This document shows positions 9,314-17,884 of a DNA stretch of 64,000 bases, piece by piece (the stretch's first letter is position 1; every line of letters starts with the position of its first letter). Source of the DNA: Pseudoruegeria sp. SHC-113 (GTDB taxonomy: Bacteria > Pseudomonadota > Alphaproteobacteria > Rhodobacterales > Rhodobacteraceae); contig NZ_JAHUBR010000002.1 in NCBI RefSeq assembly GCF_025376885.1, positions 1 to 64,000 of the forward strand, in the 5' to 3' direction. Below the pieces are notes generated by a model, which was not told the origin of the DNA, searched no databases, and saw only the letters and a list, made by a program, of their open reading frames with translations. Position numbers and translations under genes: made by a program.

Positions 9314-10168
9314 ATGCGCCACAGGTTTCTTGTATCGCTGTGCCTTGTCAGCAGCGTCGCCCTCGCGGCATGTGACAAGAACGTAAACGCCGACGCCGAG
9401 GTCGAGCGCGCCGTGAAGGATCTGAACGTCATCGACGAGACGAACCTGAACGACATCATGCTCACCGTGGCGGACCCGGACGAATCGATCCAATACTTCA
9501 AGAAAGCCACGCTGGCAGACCCGGACCGGCTGGATCTGCAGCGCGGGCTGGCGATGTCCTACATCCGCGCCAAGAAGCCGCGTGAAGGTGTGACGGCCTG
9601 GCAGAAGGTCGTCGCCCACCCGGACTCCACCAGCAACGACAAGGTTGAACTGGCCGGGGCCCAGATCCGCAACAGCGATTGGAAAGGGGCCGAGGCGACG
9701 CTCAACAGCGTGCCCCCCACGGTAGAGACCTACACCCGCTATCGGCTTGAGGCCATGGTGGCGGATTCCAAGCAACAGTGGAAGAAGGCCGACAGCTTCT
9801 ATGAAACCGCACTCGGGCTCACGACAACACCCGCAGGTGTGCTCAACAACTGGGGCTATTCCAAGCTAACCCGCGGCGATTTCGTCGGCGCCGAGAAGCT
9901 TTTCGCCGATGCCATCGGCTATGATCCCAAGCTCTTCACTGCCAAGAACAACCTCGTTCTGGCCCGTGGCGCCCAGCGCAAATACGATCTGCCGATCCTC
10001 AATGTCACGCAGGACGAGCAGGCCGAACTGCTCTACACGCTCGCGCTTTCGGCGATCAAACAGGGCGATGTGAAAACCGGTCAAGGCCTTCTGAAAGAGG
10101 CCATCGAGGTCCATCCGCAGCATTTCGAGGCCGCCTCGCGCGCGCTGAAGGCGCTGGAAACGGGCTGA
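9314..10168 (+). CDS. Second TadD-like TPR lipoprotein (284 aa)
   Basis: The signal peptide ends in lipobox LAAC. TPR-like helices follow over about residues 50-270 (ESIQYFKKATLADPDRLDLQ, GVLNNWGYSKLTRGDFVGAE). It is longer than the preceding TPR lipoprotein and only similar in general plan, so it is probably a diverged partner and not a recent duplicate. It lies 28 bases after that gene and four bases before the prepilin peptidase, so it is in the same operon. A role in secretin or pilus assembly is inferred from position. Confidence 0.8.
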   Translation: MRHRFLVSLCLVSSVALAACDKNVNADAEVERAVKDLNVIDETNLNDIMLTVADPDESIQYFKKATLADPDRLDLQRGLAMSYIRAKKPREGVTAWQKVVAHPDSTSNDKVELAGAQIRNSDWKGAEATLNSVPPTVETYTRYRLEAMVADSKQQWKKADSFYETALGLTTTPAGVLNNWGYSKLTRGDFVGAEKLFADAIGYDPKLFTAKNNLVLARGAQRKYDLPILNVTQDEQAELLYTLALSAIKQGDVKTGQGLLKEAIEVHPQHFEAASRALKALETG

Positions 10169-10172
10169 GCCG

Positions 10173-10670
10173 ATGCTTGAGATCAGCAGCTTTTCCGCCT
10201 GGTGCTTCCTGCCGCTCGCTACGCCCATCGGCGTTTGGGTGGCCTATAACGACATGAAATTCATGAAGATTCCCAACATCTCCGTGATGGCTTTGTTGGC
10301 TGTCTTCATGGTGGTCGGGCTCATTGCCCTGCCCTTCGATCAATACCTCACACGGCTGCTGCAAGGCGTTGTCGTGCTGATCGCGGGTTTCATCATCAGC
10401 ACGCTGGGGCTGGTTGGCGCAGGCGATGCAAAATTCGCCGCTGTCATGGCCCCCTTCGTGGCGCTTGGGGACGTCACGCGCTTCATGATCCTCTTCGCCA
10501 TGGTGCTGCTGGCAGCCTTCGCCACGCATCGTACCCTGCGCTCCATGAGCGCGGTGCGGCGGCTGGCCGACGGCTGGGCCAGCTGGGAAACCCGCGATTT
10601 CCCCATGGGCCTCGCCCTTGGCGCGTCGCTGATTTTCTACCTGCTCCTCGGAGCCCTCTACGGCGCGTAA
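10173..10670 (+). CDS. cpaA: Prepilin peptidase CpaA/TadV
   Basis: A 165-residue polytopic membrane aspartic protease of the A24 family that cleaves Flp prepilins. The two catalytic aspartates are visible in AYNDMKFMKIPN (near residue 27) and in the GxGD motif GLVGAGDAKFAA (near residue 90). Four to five hydrophobic helices cover the rest. It lacks the N-terminal methyltransferase domain of larger type IV prepilin peptidases, as expected for the TadV class. It is the last gene of the cpaE block; its stop codon lies inside a terminator hairpin. Confidence 0.92.
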   Translation: MLEISSFSAWCFLPLATPIGVWVAYNDMKFMKIPNISVMALLAVFMVVGLIALPFDQYLTRLLQGVVVLIAGFIISTLGLVGAGDAKFAAVMAPFVALGDVTRFMILFAMVLLAAFATHRTLRSMSAVRRLADGWASWETRDFPMGLALGASLIFYLLLGALYGA

Positions 10671-10683
10671 ACAGCGCCGTTTT
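10661..10683 (+). terminator. Terminator overlapping the cpaA stop
   Basis: A 6-bp stem CGGCGC/GCGCCG spans the stop codon and is followed by TTTT. Modest strength; it ends the cpaE-cpaA block before the AAA ATPase gene. Confidence 0.55.
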
Positions 10684-10780
10684 CCCCTGCTTCTGCCCGA
10701 ATTTCGACAGGTTTGGCTGATCTAGTGCCGTCAAAGCACCGGGTGTCTGCACGCGCCCGCACAAGAGATGAGGGCACGAG

Positions 10781-12091
10781 ATGAACATGCAAACCGGCGC
10801 CGTGATGGCCCCCCCGGCCCCGCGCTCCCTCGCGGAGATGCAGCTTCCCATCGTGATGATGCGGGACATCCTGCTGAAAACGATCTTCCGCAAGAACGTG
10901 GATGTGGCGACAGAAATCGCCCGCGCCGTCTGCCTGCCGATCCCGGTGACGCAAGAGCTGATCGACATGGCGCGCGACCAGCGTCTGCTGGAGGCCACTG
11001 GCACGCTGCACGCAAACTCCGGCAATGAAATGGGCTTCCAGCTCACCGATGCAGGCAAGGCCCGCGCGCTGGACGCACTTGCACAAAGCGAATATTACGG
11101 CGCGATGCCGGTGCCGCTGGATGTCTACCGCGAGCAGGTCAAGCGGCAGTCCATCCGCAACATCCAGATCACCCGCGATCAGCTCACCGGTGCGATGGGC
11201 CACCTGATCCTGCCTGACAATCTGCTCGGCCAGCTCGGCCCGGCCGTCAGCTCTGGCCGTTCGATCCTGATGTATGGCCCGCCGGGCAACGGTAAATCCT
11301 CGATTTCAAACGGGATTCGCGATGCGCTTGGCGATAAGATCTACGTGCCGCGCGCCATCGAATACTCCGGTCAGGTGATCACGGTTTACGATCCCATTGT
11401 GCACTCCGCTGCCGAAGAACAGGTGGATGATCCAAACTCCCTGCGCCGCACCTCCGGCCGCTATGACACGCGCTACGTGCGCTGCGAACGACCCACGGTG
11501 ATCACCGGGGGTGAACTTTCACTTTCCATGCTTGATCTCGTCTACAACCCTGTCGCCCGCACCTATCAGGCCCCGCTCCAGCTGAAATCCACCGGCGGCG
11601 TCTTTATCGTGGATGACCTTGGCCGCCAGGCCGAGCCGCCGCAATCGCTGGTGAACCGCTGGATCGTGCCGCTGGAGGAAAGCAAGGACATCCTCGCGCT
11701 GCAGTCGGGCGAGAAGTTCGAGGTGCCGTTTGACACGCTGGTGATCTTCTCCACCAACTTCCACCCCAACGAGATCTTCGACAAGGCCGCGCTGCGCCGG
11801 ATCTTCTTCAAGATCAAGATCGACGGCCCCTGTCAGGAGGATTTCCTCAAGATCTTCGCGCTGGTGGCCCGCAAAAAGAAGATGCCGCTCAACGAGAAGG
11901 CGCTCGTGCACCTACTGCAGAAGCGCTACCCCGAGATCGACAACGTTTACGCCAACTACCAGCCGGTGTTTCTGATCGACCAGATGATCGCCATCTGCGA
12001 GTTCGAAGGTATCCCCTACCAGATGACGCCCGAGTTGATCGACCGCGCCTGGGCCAACATGTTCGTCAAGGACGAGGTGATCGTGAAGTAA
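10781..12091 (+). CDS. AAA ATPase associated with Flp pilus locus
   Basis: A 436-residue cytoplasmic protein. The N-terminal 140 residues look like a small helical or winged-helix domain. The AAA core carries Walker A GPPGNGKSS (near residue 168), a Walker B-like segment GVFIVDDLGRQ, and an arginine-rich sensor stretch LRRIFFKIKI. The C-terminus is helical. The family is annotated as an ATPase with chaperone activity associated with Flp pilus assembly, and it recurs at Tad loci of this order. Its biochemical role is not established. It is separated from cpaA by a terminator and 110 bases, so it has its own promoter. Confidence 0.75.
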   Translation: MNMQTGAVMAPPAPRSLAEMQLPIVMMRDILLKTIFRKNVDVATEIARAVCLPIPVTQELIDMARDQRLLEATGTLHANSGNEMGFQLTDAGKARALDALAQSEYYGAMPVPLDVYREQVKRQSIRNIQITRDQLTGAMGHLILPDNLLGQLGPAVSSGRSILMYGPPGNGKSSISNGIRDALGDKIYVPRAIEYSGQVITVYDPIVHSAAEEQVDDPNSLRRTSGRYDTRYVRCERPTVITGGELSLSMLDLVYNPVARTYQAPLQLKSTGGVFIVDDLGRQAEPPQSLVNRWIVPLEESKDILALQSGEKFEVPFDTLVIFSTNFHPNEIFDKAALRRIFFKIKIDGPCQEDFLKIFALVARKKKMPLNEKALVHLLQKRYPEIDNVYANYQPVFLIDQMIAICEFEGIPYQMTPELIDRAWANMFVKDEVIVK

Positions 12092-12133
12092 GGGGCTCTT
12101 CCCTTTTCGCCGCGCCCGCCTATCTTGGCGGCC

Positions 12134-14539
12134 ATGCGCGATTTGCCCCCTGTGTTCGAAAGCTGGTTTGCCAGCCTTGGCTGGGCCCTGCACCCGCATC
12201 AATCCGCGATGCTGGCGCAGGCTCAGGCCCCCTGCCAGCTGCTGATCTCGCCCACGGGCGGCGGCAAGACGCTTGCAGGATTTCTACCTACGCTGATCGA
12301 ATTGGGCGAGAAACCCGCCCCCGGCTTGCACACTCTCTACATTTCGCCGCTCAAGGCGCTTGCGGCGGACATCAAGCGCAACCTGCGCACGCCTGTGGAA
12401 GAGATGGGCCTGCCGATCCGCATCGAGGATCGCACCGGCGACACCTCGCAGACCCAACGCAAGCGGCAGCGGGCCGATCCGCCGCACATCCTGCTCACCA
12501 CGCCCGAAAGCCTCGCGCTGTTGCTCTCCTACGAGGAGTGTGCGCGCACTTTCGCCGGTTTGCAGCGGGTGGTGGTGGATGAGATCCACGCGCTGGCGGA
12601 AAGCAAACGCGGCGATCAGCTGATGCTGGGCCTGTCCCGCCTGCAGGCGCTCTGCCCCGGTCTGCGCCGCGTCGGGCTCTCGGCCACGGTGGAGGATCCG
12701 CAGGCCATCGCCACCTATCTGGCGCGCAACCCGGACCCTTGCGCCATCCTCAACGCCGATCCCGGCCCAGAGCCGGATATCGCCATGCTGGAAACCGCCG
12801 AGGCCCCACCCTGGGCCGGTGGCGGCGCGGCCCATTCCATTCCGGCGGTTCTGGAGCAGATCAAGGCGCATAAGACCACGCTAATCTTCCACAACACCCG
12901 CGCGCAGGCGGAGCTGTTCTTCCACAACCTCTGGCTCGCCAATACCGAGGCCCTGCCCATCGGCATCCACCACGGCTCCCTCGCCCGCGAGCAGCGCGAG
13001 AAGGTAGAGGCCGCCATGGTGCGCGGCGATCTGCGCGCCATCGTCTGCACCGGCTCGCTGGATCTGGGCATCGACTGGGGCGACGTGGATCTGGTGATCC
13101 AGATCGGCGCGCCGAAGAACGTCAAGCGGCTCGTGCAGCGGATCGGGCGCGCCAACCACCGCTACAACGCGCCCTCCAAGGCGCTGCTGGTGCCTGCCAA
13201 CCGCTTTGAGGTGGTGGAATGCGTGGCCGCGCTTCAGGCCGTGCGCGCGCAGGATCTGGACGGCGATCCCCGTGGCCCCGGCCCGCGCGACGTTCTGTGC
13301 CAGCACATCCTGATCCGCGCCTGCGCCGGGCCATTCGCGGCAGATGATCTGTTTGAAGAGGTGCGCAGCGCAGGCGCGTTTCGCGATCTGACGCGCGCTG
13401 GCTTTGACGCCTGCCTCGACTACTGCGCAACCGGCGGCTACGCGCTGCGCCGCTACGATCAATGGCAACGCCTGATGCAAACACCCGACGGGCTCTGGCG
13501 TCTGCGCGATCCGCGCGCGGCGGCCCGCATCCGCATGAACATCGGCACCATCATGGACACCGAACGCCTCAAGGTGCGCCTGCGCGGGCGGCGCGGCGGC
13601 AGCCCGCTGGGTGAGGTGGAGGAAGGCTTCGCCAGCACCCTCACCCCCGGCGACACTTTCCTGATCGGCGGCGAGATCGTGCGCTACGAGGGCTTGCGCG
13701 AAATGGTGGTCGAAGTCACCCGCCGCGCCGACAAGAAGCCCAAGATCGCCACCTTCATGGGCACGAAATTCGCCACCTCCACCCGGCTCACCCACCGCAT
13801 CCTCGAGATGATGCAGGCCCGTGACTGGCCCGATCTGCCACCCCACACCGCCGAATGGCTGCATCTGCAGCGGCGAATGTCCAAGATGCCCCGCGCCGAC
13901 AGGCTGCTCTGCGAGAGCTTCCCCCATCAGGGCCGCGCGCATTTCTGCGTCTACGGTTTTGCCGGGCGCAACGCGATGCAGACGCTGGGGCTCCTGCTGA
14001 CCCAGCGGATGGAGGCCGAGGGGCTCGCGCCGCTCGGCTTCGTCGCCACCGATTACGCCACGCTGATCTGGGGGCTGGACCCGGTGGAAGATCCCGCGCC
14101 CCTGCTCGCGCCCGATGATCTGCGCGAGGGGCTGGAGACATGGCTTGCCGGCAATGCCGTGATGAAGCGCACCTTCCGCACCTCCGCGATCATCGCAGGG
14201 CTGATCGAGCGCAACAGTACCAGCGCGCGCAAGTCAGGCCGCCAGACGGCGTTTTCTTCCGACATTCTCTACGACACGTTGCGCAAATACGATCCCGATC
14301 ACCTGCTGATGCAGATCACCCGCGAAGAGGCCCTGCGTGGGCTGGTGGATTTCGGCCGTATCGAGGAGATGCTGGCGCGCACCACTGGGCGCGTCGACCA
14401 TGTGCGCTGCCGCCATGTCACGCCGCTGGCCGCGCCGCTGCTGCTGGAGGTGGGCAAAGTGCCGGTGAAAGGCGCCGCGGAAGAGCGGCTCCTGCGCGAG
14501 GCCGAAGAGGCGCTGCTGGCCGAGGCGGGCATGGCGTGA
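12134..14539 (+). CDS. Ligase-associated DEXH-box DNA helicase
   Basis: An 801-residue Lhr-like superfamily 2 helicase of the ligase-associated DNA damage response family (TIGR04121 type). Walker A is SPTGGGKTLAGF, the DEXH box is VVDEIHALAESKRG, motif III is GLSATVED, and motif VI is QRIGRANHRYN. The C-terminal Lhr-core/DEAD-associated region runs to about residue 790. I chose ATG 12134 over an in-frame TTG nine bases upstream; neither has a good Shine-Dalgarno. PdeM, a usual partner, is encoded 46 bases downstream. The ATP-dependent ligase and exonuclease that commonly complete this cluster are not in the window. Confidence 0.88.
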   Translation: MRDLPPVFESWFASLGWALHPHQSAMLAQAQAPCQLLISPTGGGKTLAGFLPTLIELGEKPAPGLHTLYISPLKALAADIKRNLRTPVEEMGLPIRIEDRTGDTSQTQRKRQRADPPHILLTTPESLALLLSYEECARTFAGLQRVVVDEIHALAESKRGDQLMLGLSRLQALCPGLRRVGLSATVEDPQAIATYLARNPDPCAILNADPGPEPDIAMLETAEAPPWAGGGAAHSIPAVLEQIKAHKTTLIFHNTRAQAELFFHNLWLANTEALPIGIHHGSLAREQREKVEAAMVRGDLRAIVCTGSLDLGIDWGDVDLVIQIGAPKNVKRLVQRIGRANHRYNAPSKALLVPANRFEVVECVAALQAVRAQDLDGDPRGPGPRDVLCQHILIRACAGPFAADDLFEEVRSAGAFRDLTRAGFDACLDYCATGGYALRRYDQWQRLMQTPDGLWRLRDPRAAARIRMNIGTIMDTERLKVRLRGRRGGSPLGEVEEGFASTLTPGDTFLIGGEIVRYEGLREMVVEVTRRADKKPKIATFMGTKFATSTRLTHRILEMMQARDWPDLPPHTAEWLHLQRRMSKMPRADRLLCESFPHQGRAHFCVYGFAGRNAMQTLGLLLTQRMEAEGLAPLGFVATDYATLIWGLDPVEDPAPLLAPDDLREGLETWLAGNAVMKRTFRTSAIIAGLIERNSTSARKSGRQTAFSSDILYDTLRKYDPDHLLMQITREEALRGLVDFGRIEEMLARTTGRVDHVRCRHVTPLAAPLLLEVGKVPVKGAAEERLLREAEEALLAEAGMA

Positions 14540-14585
14540 GCACAAAACCCTTGCGGGGCGCTGCGCCACGGGCCATGAACGAAGC

Positions 14586-15251
14586 ATGAACGCCCACGCT
14601 TTCTCCTTCCACGGCCACGCCCTTGAAGCCCTGCCCTCCGGCGCGCTCTGGTGGCCCGCCCAGAGCTTGCTCTGCGTGTCTGATCTGCACCTTGGCAAGG
14701 CCGGACGGATCGCGCGGCGCGCGGGGCCTCTGGTGCCGCCTTACGAAACGAAGGACACGCTCACCCGGCTGGAAACCGCCCTTACGGTAACGGGCGCGCG
14801 GCAGGTGATCTGCCTTGGCGACAGTTTTGACGATCTGGACGCCGCCGGCGGTCTTTCGGAAGCGGAAACGCTGTGGATTGCGCGGCTGCAGGCCGGGCGG
14901 CGCTGGATCTGGATCGAGGGCAACCACGATCCCGGCCCGCTGCGGCTGGGCGGCGAGCATCGCCTGGAGCACCATTGCGATGGGCTGACCTTCCGCCACA
15001 TCGCGCAACCCGGCGCGATGGCTGAGGTCTCGGGCCACTACCACCCCAAGACCCGCGTGCAGGCGCGCGGGCGCAGCATCACCCGGCCGAGCTTCCTCGT
15101 GGCCGCCAACCGCCTGATCCTGCCCGCGTTCGGCACCTATACCGGCGGGCTCTTCAGCCACGATCCGCTGTTTGAGGCGCTTCTCGCCCCGCCGGGCTTC
15201 GCCCTTCTGACGGGCCAACGCACCACCTGCGTGCCGATGCGCTCAAAGTGA
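14586..15251 (+). CDS. pdeM: Ligase-associated phosphoesterase/endonuclease PdeM
   Basis: A 221-residue calcineurin-like metallophosphoesterase. All metal-binding blocks are present: SDLHLGKAG, GDSFDD, GNHDPG, and GHYHPK near residue 150. PdeM is the phosphoesterase of the ligase-associated DNA-damage cluster (TIGR04123 type), consistent with the helicase just upstream. The pair is probably one operon. The downstream 126 bases contain no recognisable terminator. Confidence 0.88.
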   Translation: MNAHAFSFHGHALEALPSGALWWPAQSLLCVSDLHLGKAGRIARRAGPLVPPYETKDTLTRLETALTVTGARQVICLGDSFDDLDAAGGLSEAETLWIARLQAGRRWIWIEGNHDPGPLRLGGEHRLEHHCDGLTFRHIAQPGAMAEVSGHYHPKTRVQARGRSITRPSFLVAANRLILPAFGTYTGGLFSHDPLFEALLAPPGFALLTGQRTTCVPMRSK

Positions 15252-15377
15252 CCTAGGGGAAATCTGCGCGATTGCGAAAACGCCCAAAAGTTGCAATACT
15301 CTAGCCAACACACTTAAAGAGTGCCGCCGCCGTTGATCCGGCGCAGGCAGGCCGTGACGGTTGGGGGAAAACGGCGG

Positions 15378-17291
15378 ATGGACAGGGGAACTGCGGGCGC
15401 TGAGCAGCGCTTGTTGACCGTTCTGGAAGAGATGAACGTGGCCGCCTTTGTTGTGCCAGCCCCAGAAGAAAACACGCAAACATGGCTCAATCTGCCCGCC
15501 CAACGGCTGGCAACGGCGCTTGGCCACACGCCCGGCCCGCGGCTGCTGCAGGGCGATCTGGCCGACGGCATAGAAGACCTTCTGAAAGCCGGAACCTCCC
15601 CCGGCGCGACCGATTGGCAAGGCTTCATGCAGGCGATCCGAACCGGCGCGCGCTTTGCGCGGTTCGAGTTGAATTTCCCCCCCGGGCGGCACCAGCTTGT
15701 CACCTTTGTTCACGCCGAGGACGGCACGGCCGCCCTGTTCATGTCCGACATCAGCGAGCTGACCCAGTTCCGCCTGCAACGACACCGCACCGACAAGCTA
15801 GCCACGCTGGGGCGGCTGGCAGCGAATTATGCCCATGATTTCAACAACTACCTTGCGGTGATTGATCGTCAGCTGGAGCTGATGTCGGTGCAGGAGGGGC
15901 TCAGCCCAGACCTCGCCCGCCTGCTGGAGCGGGCGCAGTCCACCACGCGTTCCGCTGCCGGGCGTTCTCAGGAATTGCTGACCTTTTCCAAGCCCAAACA
16001 CGACTCCCGCAAATGGATCCGCGCCCGTGAAATCGTGGGGCGCCTGCGGGCCTCCACCGCCTTCATGCAGTCCGAACAGCTAAAGCTGCATTTCGACACG
16101 CAAAGCCCGCTCTCCGTGCATTGCGACGCCATTTTCCTGCATTCGGCGCTGCTCAACCTCGTGATCAACGCCTGCGATGCCTGCGAGGGGGCAGGCGCGG
16201 TTTCGATCCTTGCGCAGGAGGCGCGCCCCGACGAGGTGGCCCGTTGGCTGCCCGACGCCGCCCCTGCCCCGCGCTGGCTCAAATTCTCCGTCACCGACAC
16301 CGGCCACGGCATCTCGGAATCCGACCGCGCGCATATTTTCGATGCCTTCTACACTACGAAATCCGCCCATGGCGGCAGCGGGCTGGGGCTGAGCATCGTG
16401 GAGAATTTCGTGCGCATGAACAACGGCTTGACCTATGTGGAGGACACCTCCCCCGGTGGGACGACGATCTCGATGCTGCTTCCGGCGGGTCTGCCCCATG
16501 CACCACACGAACGGCCCAGCCCCACCGAGGATCAGGTTCCGGACGGCTTCTGCGTGCTGATAGTCGAGGACGAGTTCCACCTCGCCGAATCCACCCGCCA
16601 CCTGCTGGAGCGCAAGGGCTTCCGCGTGGATGTGGCCCGGTCGCTGGACGAGGCGCTCTCGCTGCTACAGGCCACGGACGCCTGCTATGACGTGGTGCTG
16701 TCGGATGTGGTGCTGCCCGACGGCAACGGCGTCGAGCTGTGCCGCCGCAGCAAGGCCATGGCGCCTGACCGCCCTGTCCTGCTGATCTCGGGCAACATCC
16801 CCGAAAGCCTGTCGGAGATGCTTGCCAGTTGCGGCGCGGAGCAAGTGCTCATCAAGCCGACACCCATCGCCGAGCTTGCCGCCGCACTTCTTGCCAGTGC
16901 GCCCCGCACGCGTGTGTGCCCCCGCCACCCGCCAGAACTCGGGCAAACCGGGGCTGGCCCCGGCTCCGGCCTAGCGCAACCTGCCACCGCCACCGCCGCC
17001 GGGGCGAGAGGGGCGGCTGGGCAAGGTGCCAATGGGCGGGGTCGGCCGCGTCGGCGGCTTGGCGATCGGCGGCACCGGTTTGGGCGGCTTTACATCGGGC
17101 CTGTCTGGCCTGTCCGGGCGATCCGGCCGATCCGGGCGGTCGGGCCGATTGTCGTCATGCACATAGATCGAGGTGCGATAGGGGTAGTAGTCATAGCCGT
17201 AGCCGTAGGACGCGCCGACGGTGACGCCATCACAGGCGGCAAGGCCGAGCCCGGCCACGGCAAGAAGGGCGATGGGGGTTTTGCGGGATAG
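15378..17291 (+). CDS. Hybrid histidine kinase with receiver domain
   Basis: A cytoplasmic hybrid sensor kinase of 637 residues from ATG 15378, which has GGGGGA upstream; a GTG at 15321 is less likely. A PAS-like region occupies about residues 1-125. The phospho-acceptor His is 153 in ANYAHDFNNYLAVI. ATPase boxes are LVINACDAC, DTGHGIS and GGSGLGLSIV. A receiver domain spans about 391-505 with phosphorylatable Asp443 (LSDVVLPDGNG). From about residue 532 the frame runs antisense through the entire lipoprotein gene at 16971-17300. This tail is Gly/Arg-rich and then Val/Ile/Gly-rich and is unlikely to be a conserved domain. A TAG in another frame at 16972 suggests a possible frameshift near the true end. 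Confidence 0.8.
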   Translation: MDRGTAGAEQRLLTVLEEMNVAAFVVPAPEENTQTWLNLPAQRLATALGHTPGPRLLQGDLADGIEDLLKAGTSPGATDWQGFMQAIRTGARFARFELNFPPGRHQLVTFVHAEDGTAALFMSDISELTQFRLQRHRTDKLATLGRLAANYAHDFNNYLAVIDRQLELMSVQEGLSPDLARLLERAQSTTRSAAGRSQELLTFSKPKHDSRKWIRAREIVGRLRASTAFMQSEQLKLHFDTQSPLSVHCDAIFLHSALLNLVINACDACEGAGAVSILAQEARPDEVARWLPDAAPAPRWLKFSVTDTGHGISESDRAHIFDAFYTTKSAHGGSGLGLSIVENFVRMNNGLTYVEDTSPGGTTISMLLPAGLPHAPHERPSPTEDQVPDGFCVLIVEDEFHLAESTRHLLERKGFRVDVARSLDEALSLLQATDACYDVVLSDVVLPDGNGVELCRRSKAMAPDRPVLLISGNIPESLSEMLASCGAEQVLIKPTPIAELAAALLASAPRTRVCPRHPPELGQTGAGPGSGLAQPATATAAGARGAAGQGANGRGRPRRRLGDRRHRFGRLYIGPVWPVRAIRPIRAVGPIVVMHIDRGAIGVVVIAVAVGRADGDAITGGKAEPGHGKKGDGGFAG

Positions 17292-17300
17292 GCGTTTCAT
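16971..17300 (-). CDS. Small lipoprotein with RPD repeats (109 aa)
   Basis: The signal peptide ends in lipobox LAAC. A tyrosine-rich stretch (GYGYDYYPY) follows, then six RPD tripeptides, a Pro/Lys/Thr-rich spacer and a poly-Gly stretch before the C-terminus. ATG 17300 is preceded on the minus strand by GGGAGA. An in-frame GTG at 17318 overlaps the upstream stop. It appears to be an envelope lipoprotein of unknown function with an extended, disordered linker. It is the second gene after 17315-17884 and overlaps the hybrid kinase tail to tail over its whole length, so one of the two frames is wrong or the overlap is real. Confidence 0.6.
   Translation of the reverse strand: MKRLSRKTPIALLAVAGLGLAACDGVTVGASYGYGYDYYPYRTSIYVHDDNRPDRPDRPDRPDRPDRPDVKPPKPVPPIAKPPTRPTPPIGTLPSRPSRPGGGGGGRLR
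17094..17147 (-). repeat. Six 9-bp units encoding RPD
   Basis: Six consecutive nine-base units on the minus strand encode Arg-Pro-Asp. The units differ at synonymous positions (CGG/CGC/AGG for Arg, CCC/CCG/CCA for Pro), which points to protein-level selection more than recent slippage. Confidence 0.85.
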
Positions 17301-17314
17301 GGCGTGTCTCCCTT

Positions 17315-17884
17315 TCACATCGGCCGGAACGAGCGCACGAGCGCTGTAATTTCATCGCGGTAAAGGCCACGGGCTCCGTTTTCGCCCACGATCACCCCGA
17401 TCACGGTGCGCGCGCCGGGCATGTCGATCAGCGCGATGGTAAAATTCACAGGCCGCCCTTCTCGCGTGCCGGTGCCCGTGTAGGTGCGCGCGCTGCGCCC
17501 GCCGATCACCACCCGTTCGGGCGCGCCAACTTGCGGATCCTCGACAAGGCGCAAGTCCAGCGACTGGATATAGGCCTCGGCCTCGGCAATCGTCGCCACG
17601 CCATCGGGCGAAACAAAGCCGACCCAGATGCGCGGATCCTCCTCCGGGCGAAGGCCCAGCACGCGTGGCACCGCACCGATGCCTTCCGGGGCCTGCCGTG
17701 CCTCGAAACCTCCGGCGCTCACCACCCAGTTGTCGGGCACGCGAACCGAGAAGAGATCGCGCCCCCCTGTCTCGTAGCTGGCCAGAATGTCAGCCGCCGC
17801 CGGCAGGGCCATCCCCGCAAAAACGGCTGCCGCCAGTACGGCGCGCCGCGCCGCTTCACAGCTCACTCGGTACGATGTCAACAT
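17315..17884 (-). CDS. Secreted protein of unknown function (189 aa)
   Basis: I do not recognise the family. A Sec signal peptide is clear (cleavage after about residue 32, LPAAA|DI). The mature part looks like a small beta-rich domain: SVRVPDNWVVSAGGFEARQ near the N-terminus, SARTYTGTG in the middle, NFTIALIDMPGARTVIGVIV near the end. The pattern is reminiscent of small periplasmic proteins that assess a quantity with an uncertainty, but that is weak. ATG 17884 has GGAGGA upstream. Its TGA overlaps the alternative GTG of the RPD lipoprotein, so the two form an operon. Confidence 0.65.
   Translation of the reverse strand: MLTSYRVSCEAARRAVLAAAVFAGMALPAAADILASYETGGRDLFSVRVPDNWVVSAGGFEARQAPEGIGAVPRVLGLRPEEDPRIWVGFVSPDGVATIAEAEAYIQSLDLRLVEDPQVGAPERVVIGGRSARTYTGTGTREGRPVNFTIALIDMPGARTVIGVIVGENGARGLYRDEITALVRSFRPM

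Noticed and set aside
7912-9510. A 532-codon minus-strand open frame opposite tadC/tadD
   Set aside because: It is antisense to three clear Tad genes and has no motif.
17094-17147. Short direct repeats considered as CRISPR or slippage locus
   Set aside because: Nine-base in-frame coding units with varied codons and no spacers; a protein repeat.
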